Shown: positions 37,700 through 47,368 of the stretch, one piece after another
How positions within the stretch are numbered: position 1 is the stretch's first letter
Layout of the letters: each line of letters begins with the position of its first letter
Source of the DNA: Trogon surrucura
Taxonomy: Eukaryota > Chordata > Aves > Trogoniformes > Trogonidae
Direction: 5' to 3'
Assembly (NCBI GenBank): GCA_020746105.1
Contig: CM036618.1
Coordinates: 11,354,501 to 11,418,500, forward strand
Length of the DNA: 64,000 bases
Notes under the pieces: generated by a model
What the model was told of the DNA's origin: nothing
The model's database searches: none
What the model saw: the letters and a program-made list of their open reading frames with translations, nothing else
Program-made: the position numbers and the translations under genes

Positions 37700-38260
37700 T
37701 TTAGAATATGTGCTACGGCACTCTGCTTCAGATCCAATATTGTTCCATATTTCTATGAACAATTTGGATGATGAACAAGATGGCATACTGGCAACAAGGA
37801 CATCCCAATAGATACATTCAGAGATCAAAAAGCTCAAAAAAATAAATAGGAATTAACCAAACTCCACAAGAATGAATTCAGTACATATACATGCAAAATA
37901 CTAAACTTGAGAAAGATGAACCAGAGGCACAGACGCAAATGAGGAACAGGCAGGTTGGCAGCAGTGCAGCAGAAGAGGGCCTGGAGTTATAATGGGTCAG
38001 AAAATAAAGATGCATCAACAATATGAGGCTCTCTGTGAGACAGAAGATAATTATTCTGTTTTAGCCCATGCTGGAAAAGCCTCAACTCGACCACTGTAGC
38101 TCAGTTAGAAAGAACATAGATAAACTGGGGAGACTAAATCATGGCAACCAGAATGATGAAAGGATTCAGAACTATGGCCTACAGGCAAATGCTGAAGAAC
38201 TGGAGTGTGTTTTATCTAATAAAGGGGAATCTTTAAGGGGTTAAAAATTTTATTTTTCCA
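37700..38260 (+). mobile_element. Ancient CR1-type LINE ORF2 remnant, sense
   Basis: Although riddled with stops, the plus strand keeps the CR1 order. 'tgttccatatttctatgaacaatttggatgatg' parallels the LFNIFINDLDD block. 'acatgcaaaatactaaacttgag' parallels KCKVLHL. 'gcagcagaagagggcctggagt' and 'gctggaaaagcctcaactcgacca' follow. Divergence is far greater than in any other sense copy here. The stretch to about 38420 may be its eroded 3' part. Confidence 0.5.
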
Positions 38261-39690
38261 TTATGTAAAAAAAGCAGTACTAAGTTATTCTCCAGGTAGA
38301 GTGAGAAAAAGATAAAACAAAATTATCTTTGCAGCAAGAGAAATGTGGTAGAGGTTATTGTGTACCTGTACAGGCATAGACCCCTTGACATAAACAGGAG
38401 AGTTCAGACAGACTAGATATGCTTAATCCCATGTCAGTGTTAATTACACTTGATCCCACTCACAAGGAGTTGCACTGCTGGGGCTATGTCTGTCTAGATT
38501 CATATCTGAGCCCACAATGAGCACAGCATCCTGAACAGACAGCCGAGAGGGACTGGGAGTGAAAAGCTGGACCTGTGTGGGATCCTCTGCTCTGCTAAAA
38601 GCAAAGCTCACGCATGGCTTTGCCTAAATCCTGTGTCTGATGGTATGGGAAAAGGAGAACACGCCATGCAGGAGCTGTCTTCGTGACTCAGAGGATGGTT
38701 TCTTGTCTCTGCTTCTGGGGAGGAAGAGTATTTTGTTGTGGGACAGGTGAGTGAAAACAAAAGAAGAGGAAGTTCTTTAAACCAAGGAGATTGCTGCACC
38801 ATGTAGGCAAATCTCAGGTTTGTGATGTGAGTAACCATTTGAAACAAGGTGACAACTGTTCTTAGTAACGCTGGTGGCTTTCTACAGAAAATATCTGCTT
38901 CCAACACTGTCCTCCTGTCCTGGCATAACCAAAGTATGACACAGAGCAGTATTTATCAGCCCCCCTTGATGCCGGTTGAGTCCCTTTGGTGCCTGCCATA
39001 TAGTACATACAGTACAGCCTGCCAAGGCGTATCTTGGACATAACTTTTCTCCTGAAAGCCAGTTGATGAGACCACACAGCCCTTCAGATTGTGTTTCCCA
39101 AAACACATTTGCCTCAGACCTGGTATCAGAAGTGTCTTATGGATCCAGCCCACTTGTAAAGAGGCACTCTGTGGTGAGGCAGGGACAAGGGCTCTTCAGC
39201 TACGACGGCAAGGCTTTCTTGCAACCCAGCATTATGACACTGAAAGTAACCACAGCGTTGTAGCAATGAGTGGTTTATCCTGAAAAAGTGAGGAGGATGA
39301 AGAAATCAGTCACACATGCTTCCAAAATGGAGAAATGTTGCTTTTGAAAACATAAGATGGACTGGTATGAGTCAAGAGAAAAGGCAAAAGTCTGATTTGG
39401 GACCACAATGGGAACACCCCCTCTCCCTTCAACATGCTCAAGTGTGTGCATACACACACGCGCGCACACACACACATACACGCACTCCCTGCATTTTAGA
39501 CTGTTCTATGAGGTAATGAATTCCTCAAACCATTTCTTACACAGGTTGAGCCCTGTTTAAGCAAGTGGGAAAAGTCCCATAAGCCAGAGACCTGTTCTGC
39601 AGTCCAGTAATAGTCCAACAAACATTTCTGCCACTGCAGGAAGCGTGAGAGGGGACGGAAGGGCTTGGAGGGGCAAGGGGAAGCTGTCAG
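38261..39690. other. Non-coding, nothing recognised apart from a CA repeat
   Basis: Several overlapping short open frames near 38860-39280 on both strands are unsupported. The dinucleotide tract at 39442-39485 is listed separately. Confidence 0.5.
39442..39485. repeat. (GT/CA)n-(CG)n alternating purine-pyrimidine tract
   Basis: Forty-four consecutive bases alternate purine and pyrimidine without a break: GT units, a GCATAC turn, CA units, a central CGCGCG, then CA units. Such tracts can adopt Z-DNA under negative supercoiling. This is also a likely length-polymorphic microsatellite. Confidence 0.9.
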
Positions 39691-39719
39691 CGTTGGTTAT
39701 AACTATGGCACGTTCTGCA

Positions 39720-41308
39720 GAAGTAATTTAAGGAAAGCCAGATCATGAACCTGAAGGTGCACAAGTCCATGGGACCTGATGAGATACATCCATGGGTCCT
39801 GAAGGAACTGGCAGCTGAAGTTGTTAGGCTACTAGCCATCACATTTGAGAGGGCCTGGCAGTCTGGTGAGGTTCCCGCAGATTTGAAAAGGGGGAACACA
39901 GCCCCCATTTTTAAAAAAGGAACCAAAGAACCCAGGGAACTACAGACCAGTCAGCCTTACCTCTGTGCCAGGCAAAATCATGGAACAGATTCTCCTGGTA
40001 GCTGTACTAAGGTACATAAAAGATAATCAAGTGGTTTGTGACAGCCAACATGGCTTCACCAGGGACAAGTCGTGCCTGACTAATTTAGTGGCCTTCTACG
40101 ATAAAGCTACAGCTCTGGTTGACACGGGAAAAGCAACGGATGTCATTTTCCTGGACTTGTGCAAGGCGTTTGACACTGTCCCACATGACATTCTTGTCTC
40201 TAAAATGGAGAGACATGGATTTGACAGATGGATCACTCGGTGGATAAAGAACTGGCTGGATGGTCGCAAAGAGTTGTGGTCAATGGCTCCATGTCCACAG
40301 GGAGATCAGTGACAAGTGGTGTTCCTCAGCGGTCTGTTCTGGGTCCAGAGCTGTTCAACATCTTTGTCAGCAACATGGACGACGGCATTGAGTGCACCCT
40401 CAGCAAGTTTGCCAATGACACCAGGCTGTGTGGTGCCGTGGACTCACTTGAGGGAAGAGATGCCATCCAGAGGGACCTTGATAGGCTTGAGAAATGGGCC
40501 AGTGTAAACTGCAGGAACTTCAGCAAGTTTAAGTGCAAGGTCCTTCACCTGGGTCAGGCCAATCCCAGGCACAAATACAAACTGGGCACAGAGTGGGTTG
40601 AGAGTAGCCCTGAAGAGAAGAATTTGGGGGTGTTGATAGATGAGAAGCTCAACATGAGCCGGCAGGGCGCTCATGCATCCCAGAAGGCCAACCGCATCCA
40701 GGGATGTATCAGGAGAAGCATAGCCAACAGGTCAAGAGAGGTGATTCTCCCCCTTTACTCTGCTCTTGTGAGACCCCACCTTGAATATTGCGTCCAATTC
40801 TGGTGCCCCCATCATAAGAGGGACATAGAACTGTTGGAGTGTGTTCAGAGGAGGGCCACAAAGATGATCCAGGGGTTGGAGCACCTTTGCTGCGAGGACA
40901 GGCTGCGGGAGCTGGGATTGTTCAGTCTTGAAAAGAGAAGACTTCGGGGAGACCTAATAGCTGCCTTACAATACCTGAAGGGATCCTACAGGAAGGCTGG
41001 GGAGGGACTTTTTACAAGAGCGTCAACTGATAGGACAAGGGGAAATGGGTTTGAGTTGAAGGAGAGCAGATTTAGACTAGATCTTAGGAAGAAATTCTTC
41101 AGTCCGAGGGTGGCAAGACTTTGGAATAAATTACCCAGAGATGTTGTGGCTGCCCCCTCCCTGGAGGTGTTCAGGGCCAAGTTGAACAGAGCCTTGAGTA
41201 GCCTGATCTAGTTGAGAGGCGTCCCTGCCCGTGACAGGGAGGTTGGATTAGATGCTTTCTAAGGTCCCTTCCAACCTAGACCATTCTATGATTCTATGGT
41301 TCTATGAT
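39720..41308 (+). mobile_element. CR1 LINE, largest copy, sense
   Basis: The 1.6-kb element is truncated in the fingers of the reverse transcriptase, so the endonuclease and ORF1 are absent. It includes the RT palm and thumb, the CR1 C-terminal region, the 3' UTR ('gggaggttggattagatgctttctaaggtcccttccaacct') and octamers ending near 41308. It has two frameshifts but a long intact final frame. Compared with the 36217/44085 subfamily it differs in tail and C-terminus (VAAPSLEVF against VESPSLETF), so it is a different, older subfamily. Confidence 0.95.
39745..41211 (+). pseudogene. CR1 ORF2 reverse transcriptase, truncated and frameshifted
   Basis: CR1 ORF2 normally supplies an endonuclease and a reverse transcriptase. 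Here only RT onward remains. KSMGPDEIHPWVLKELA (39763-39813) is the RT entry motif. A frame change near 39930 follows, then [19 protein letters not shown] (about 40053-40108) and [18 protein letters not shown] (about 40143-40196), where the LDLCKAFD box holds a catalytic Asp. A second frame change lies near 40268. Then come [10 protein letters not shown] and the FADD-equivalent box at 40408-40419, which here reads FAND: a catalytic Asp is Asn. The normal motif SGVPQGSVLG also has Arg for Gly. From there to the TAG at 41209-41211 the frame is uninterrupted for over 300 codons and includes [18 protein letters not shown] and [13 protein letters not shown] blocks. The protein would be inactive. 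Confidence 0.9.
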
Positions 41309-41394
41309 GACATTCTAAAATGACACAACTGTGCTGCACTTACCCCACACAGAAAAAGGCTTGCTCTGTGGGACGAGGCTTGCTCTCAACTGAA

Positions 41395-41510
41395 TGAGTT
41401 CCTGTGTGGTCTACTCTAGGTAATCCTGCTCTGGCAGAGGAGTTGAACTAGACAATCTCTAGAGGTCCTTTCCAACCCTGAACATTCTCTGACTCTATGA
41501 TTCTATGATT
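41395..41510 (+). mobile_element. CR1 3' UTR fragment, sense, downstream of the large copy
   Basis: 'tcctgtgtggtctactctaggtaatcctgctctggcagagg' through two octamers ending near 41510 is a severely 5'-truncated sense CR1. It is separated from the previous CR1 by about 85 bp and is of the 34850-type subfamily rather than that of the large copy. Confidence 0.9.
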
Positions 41511-44083
41511 TATTGAAGTTCTGTCCTAATAACTCCCAAGAGCTTGAAATCTGCCAGGGTAAGAGCTCACTAATACCTGCAACACACTCTTACTACTGCT
41601 GAAGGGAGTTAAAAGGCTTGAATCAAATCCACCCTAAAAGGCAGCAGATGTAACTTCCACCTGTGCTGGAGTTGCATTCAGCTGTGCTGCACCCCGGTGT
41701 GACAGTTGTCTCTGCCCTGCACTGCCCTGCGCCATGCAGCAGCAAAAGACTCAGACCAAAAACCTTTCAAATAAGTTGAGCAATCAGCTCCTGCAAAGCA
41801 GTTATTTCTAGCGCAGTAGCCTTGATCTCCGTGAGCTGTTGGCATAAGAAAAGTTTGGTCGTGTGAAAAAGGATAAAGAAATAGGCTCTTAACCACTTTG
41901 TCTGAAACAACCTGGGAATGTTCCTCTATGCTGTGAGCAACCCAGCACTCAATCATCTGAAGCAGCTGCTCTGACAGGATTTTATGTCCCCATAATTAGG
42001 TCTTTCACATAAAAATCCAAAGCACAGCCTTTCATTTTTAAAGAGTTCTCACCTGTACTCACCCTGCTGCCTGGGTTTTTTTGCTGCTCTGCCTTATGTC
42101 TGTGGAGGCTGCGTCATTATCCACCCACAGCAGTAGCAAAAAATTTCCTTGGGCCTGAACCAAACTTTTGTTTTAGTTCGGTTCCTGACACCTCACTCCC
42201 ACTCCTACCTTCAGCAACAACTCCCAGAGAGGGTGAGTGACTTCACAGGGTTGCAAGGATGGAAATGAGAAGCTGGTTCTGGCTCCAGCACCCTCCTCCC
42301 CAGCTAAAGTAGGACTACAAATAGGAGGGCATAAGCAGCAGGCAGAGTGGCAGCTGATGGCTGTGGTAGCTGTTGGTACCTTCTGCCACAGCTTTCACAC
42401 AGCTCCTTCCCTCTCCCTTACCCGAGCTTGCTCAGATAGTATCATCCTCTATTTCTGTCCTGGAGGTCTCCTCACTGCCATGCTCTGCATCGCTTTCCTC
42501 GATCAGCGTCTCAGAGTACCTGGGAAGGTGACGATGGTGCTGTTGACCACCTCTAAGCCGCTGGCATGGTGAAAAGATAGTGGTGAGGTCTCTGGGTGGC
42601 AGCTGCCAGCTTGGAACTTGCTGTGGACAGAGGAGGCAGAGAGCTGGCAGCTGACGGAGAGCTCCACAAACAGAAATAAGCTGATTTAAGAGACTTTTCA
42701 AAGATTGGAGGAGTTAGTGATAAGGTCTAAATACAATTTGCTGTTCGAAGGAAAGGTCATGTTCAAACAAGGTGACTTTTGGACAACTTCAACAGCAGAT
42801 AATCATGACTCTCATTCCTGACACACAAGTTGTTGATGTGTCTGTATGAGTTTCAGAGTGTTTTAAAGAGAGGTGAGAATTTAAATGGCCTAAACACATG
42901 AAAATGAGATTCATTCACAGAAAAGTGACATAAGGCTAACCTAATTGGCTTACTGTGCCTGAGAGATTATTTGTCTAGTGATGGATAATTGTCAGAATAT
43001 TTAGAAGTAAGTCTTGGAAAAGCCTAAGGGATCTGGACATCAGTCTGAACTCTCTTTGCAAAGGAAGGCTGGCTGCCCCACACATCTGGGCTCTCCTGTT
43101 GGGTCCCCTGGCAGCACTCTGTGTGTTCCTGGCTAGACAGACCGTGAGTGAAACTTCTGTCGCATGAACGTGCTGGCCGTGCTTTGGTCTGAGCCAGGAA
43201 AGCAAACAAAACTGAAATGCAAATGTTATCTGACCACTTCTAAACTTCAAAAGCATTTGAGGTTAAGCTGTGATGTTGGGATATAGATACACATTTAAAA
43301 ATAGCAGCAGTTGGAAAGGCAGAGAAAAAAAGAAGCTTCCTGTGGTTGTTTTGGTTTTTTTTCCCCAGACTGGATTTCCTGTCCAAATACCCCCAGTATT
43401 AGGAAAAAGGCACAATTTTGTGGATCAGGAGGAAGAAAGCCAAAGATGATCCCTGGTGAGGACTGAACTGGTAGGTGCCGTGGGTGTGACTGAACTCCAG
43501 GACCCCTTTTTGTAACCTCAGCCTGGCACTGAATGCGCTCCAAGCAGCCCATGGCACATATGATGCCTGTCATAGATCCCTCTGACACACAGGTGTTTTC
43601 TCACAGGCATTTCCCCAGGCATCTCCTGTGCAACATGGACCTGCCCACTACTTAATGTTATTCATAACCAAGTAGAAGAGACTGAAAAAAGCACAGTGAA
43701 ATAAGGCGCATGTGTTCAGATTGCCATGTCAAACTACAACATGACACAGATTATTGAAGTTAATTATAGAAGTTTCGGGTTTTTTAACCCACCTACTTGC
43801 TTTTTATCTGCTCAAACTCACAATTCAGGTATTATTTGCCCAGTGAAGCATTATGCAACTTGTTAATTAAGGCAGGTAAAGACTTTATAATCCTAAATTC
43901 TGCCTGGAAGGCTGCAGTCCTATGGCACAGGGCTCAGCCACGTGCCTAAAGGCAAGTGACTGGCTCTGGCCATGTCAGAAGCAAACATGTCCTATCTTTC
44001 ACAGCAAGGCTCTCTTTTACTGGATTCCCATGGCAACAGGGGGAGTAATCTAATATACTTGAAGCCACATGACCCACAGAAGC
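41511..44083. other. Non-coding, nothing recognised
   Basis: Open frames at 42237-42572 (+) and 42432-42701 (-) overlap each other and match nothing known. No repeat element is seen. Confidence 0.5.
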
Positions 44084-44352
44084 AGGACAAGGGGTAATGG
44101 GCTGAAACTGGAACATAAGAGGTTCCGCTTAAACTCGAGAAGAAACTTCTTCTCAGTGAGGGTGACGGAGCCCTGGAACAGGCTGCCCAGAGAGGTTGTG
44201 GAGTCTCCTTCTCTGGAGACATTCAAGACCTGCCTGGACACATTCCTGTGTGGCATAGTCTAGGCATTCCTGCTCTGGCAGGGGGATTGGACTTGATGAT
44301 CTTTCGAGGTCCCTTCCAATCCCTAACATTCTATGATTCTATGATTCTATGA
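44084..44352 (+). mobile_element. CR1 LINE 3' end, young, sense
   Basis: The last 60 codons of CR1 ORF2 are intact to a TAG at 44261-44263, followed by the full 3' UTR and three perfect octamers. Only three substitutions separate it from 36253-36520. Two of the three differences in the other copy (VV to AV, and SLET to SLVT) change amino acids, and this copy has the residues usual for CR1, so it is probably closer to the source sequence. Confidence 0.95.
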
Positions 44353-47187
44353 ATTTTGTTTGAACTCAAACTTTTCTGTATGAGTACAAAACCAGTAAGG
44401 GACGTCTTTTGCCAGTGCACAAGACTGGCAATTTGTGCTTGCAGAGAAATCGTGCAGTTTTCTTAGTTTGTGCTCAGTGAAAGGCAATTGAGCTCAGGAG
44501 TAAGACCACATGCAACTCTTCAGGGCCAGTCCTTCCTTGTCACATCCACTCAGAGTCTCCTGAGAGCTCAGCTGGAGCATTAGTGGCACTAGTTTAGTGG
44601 CAACAGACCAATATCCAAACCAGGCAGCACACAATGGACCTGTGACTGTCTGTAACTTGTGGTGGGAAGGTAGGTGCCCCCCCTTATCACTGCACCAAGC
44701 AGTCTCCATCCTCAGGACAAGCACTTGGCAAAGCTCTCATCACGTGTCACCTGCAAGTACAGTCAGGGCTCACACAAGCACGAATAAATCAGCGTAAACT
44801 CAGAGGCTCACAAAGCTGTGTAAGGCATCTGCCGGTCCACTTGAGTGGCACACTGACTGTGTGCAACAGCAGATAAGTGCTTTGGCTGGGAGGAGTCTTC
44901 TTCAGTAGACCCAGGTGGTGTAAGGTCAGTGGGCTAGGACAGCCAGCACTCCTCTAAGGCCTGCGGGGAACCTAGAGATGGGCACAATCCCATGGAATTG
45001 CGACCATGTGACAATGCTGCCTTTTCCCAGAAAGACAGACCTATCTGTCTGCTGACTCCACCACAGCCGCGGGCAAATTCATCCTTTACAGGTGTATACA
45101 CAACTAGCATTCAACTTAGTGACTTAGTGTGGCCTCCCAGAGATGCAGTTTCAGCCTTGAATGCATAAACCTAGAGGTTGCCTTGGAGATGAAGCCATAA
45201 TTTCCCCCCTTCATAAGGGAGATGTGACCTTTGCCATGGCTGGCAGCACGGTCTCGTCAGAGAGCACCTTCCTTCAGATTTTTAGAGCTAAGAGACTCAG
45301 TTCTGTTCCATTGCCTCAAATGAGTGGTCTTCCTTGATGGCTCATGGAGGGTTGAGCCCAGCGACCTGGATGGTTTCACCTCCAGCCTAGGAATACCAGG
45401 ACTGTGAGTGCAGTGAGGCTGATGGCTCAACAGGCTATAAAAGCACTGAAAACCAGTTCAGTGCATTTTCAGGAGCAGATGTGAAGGAAAGGACATGGTT
45501 CAGGGTTGCTGTCAGAGATGGAGAGTTTGCTTTCAATGTCACCTTAATGCCGGAGAAGCCCGACCAGGTTTCATCATTGCTCTCAGCACAGCACAAAGCC
45601 TCCTGCCCTGGAGAGATGGTTATTCATCCATCAAACTTCACATGCTGGTGGAAGATCATTTAGCACCTGAGCACAAGCACATAAATCATCAGCTGTGTCA
45701 AAAAGTCTGAAGAGTTTTAAAAGGCACCTGACCTCCTGACACAGCCTCCTTGGTGCACCAGCAAAGGCACCACCAGCCTTTGATAAGGGAAGCAAAGAAA
45801 ACAATGACAGGCCAAGAGCTAATTCTTGGCTACCAACTTCAGCCCTAGGGCCCCACCTCAAAACACAGCCTCCCCCTTTATCCTGTGGAAGCAGAAAGAA
45901 AAGAAAACTGAAATGTTAGCCCAATTTAAACAATTCGTTGCTTCAAGCCGTACTTTGGGGAAAACAGCAGACTGAGAGCATGGAAAATGCAAGGTGTACC
46001 TTTAGGATGAGGTCCCCTGCACATGTGTCATTACGATTGCCCACTCATTTGGGCAATTTAAATGCCAGCATTTAACTGCTAGTGCTACTCCTGCTATATC
46101 TTCTGCAGAGCAGAAAATAAGGATGATCTGGAGAAGTGAAGGTCACAGCTGGGTAGCAGGTATCTCTGTCGCTTAAAGGCTTGGTAGATGTGTGTGGGGA
46201 TGGCAGGGTTAGAGAGAGCTCCAGCACTACAACACTTTCCCTCATCCAACACAGACTTACCAGTCAGAGTAACGTTACAACTCCCTTTGCCTACTGGGAA
46301 AAGCACCTTTGCTAAGAGGGATCATTTTTGCAAGGTGCTGTTCCCACATTGGACAGCCCTGAAACAAAGAGCGAAGCCAGCACAAAGATGAAATCGTTCT
46401 ATCCCTATACACAATCCCAAAGGCTCACTGCTGAAAGCAGGGAACCTCTAAAAAGCCTCATGGAGGCTTGAAATAAGAGATTCAAGAGACGGGGGAAAGG
46501 GGATGTTTTTACACATCAAGTTCTCCCTGTTCCATGAGCAAAAGGCGAAAGATGAATCTCCATTCATGGCACAACTGCCTCCTGGGCACCCCCTCTTTGA
46601 CTAGAAAGTCAACCTTTATGGGGTTCTGATTTACCAGTGGCTGAGGAGTAAAAAATACAGAAGCATAGTAGGATGTCTCTGCCTTCCAGCTGGATTACCA
46701 CAGCCCAGGGTTGTTGCAGGAAAGACGAGAGTTTAGTGGATCAAATAAAATCCTGACCCTTTTTGCTCAAGGTAACAAACCATCCCTATGCCAAGCAATG
46801 GAGAGGAAAGCCCCCAGATGGCCAACTCTTGGACTTCTTGGGAAAATCTTGCCTATAGGGGCTCATTTTCCCCTGTAATTATAAACTTCACTCTTTTTTA
46901 GTTCATATGTCATTCTCTGTAAAAATTTCAGGGGACTGAAGAGAGAGGAAGATGAAAATAAAATTAATCCCTCAGGCCAGGAAGGCAATCATTAATGCAT
47001 TTGCAGCCATGGTTGTGTGTGATGGCAACTTTCTCAGCGTAGCCACTTGGGTCTGAGGAAGGTCCTCTAGAGGGAGGAGCAAGAAGTTCTCTGAGTGCAA
47101 GGCTTTGGATTCTCCAGCTGCACCCTGGAAAATCCCAGAACTTCCATCTTGTACACAGAACACTCATCCCCACACAGGCAGAGAATA
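44353..47187. other. Non-coding, nothing recognised
   Basis: No exon, RNA gene or repeat is recognised. Overlapping open frames near 45481-45861 on both strands are short and unsupported. Confidence 0.5.
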
Positions 47188-47368
47188 TCACAGAATCACA
47201 GAATGTTAGACGTTGGAAGGGACCTTGAAAGATCATCTAGTCCAACCTGCCTGCCAGAGCAGGATCACCCAGAGTAGGTCATGCAGGAATGTGTCCAGGT
47301 GGGGTTGAATGTCTCCAGAGAAGGAGACTCCACAACCTCCCTGGGCAGCCTGTGCCAGTGCTCTGTCA
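47188..47368 (-). mobile_element. CR1 LINE 3' end, antisense
   Basis: Two tcacagaa octamers are followed by the reversed 3' UTR ('ttggaagggaccttgaaagatcatctagtccaacc') and the complement of the ORF2 C-terminus through 'ctccctgggcagcctgtgccagtgctctgtca'. It is truncated at about 47368. Divergence is low, in the same broad subfamily as 25223 and 34850. Confidence 0.95.
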
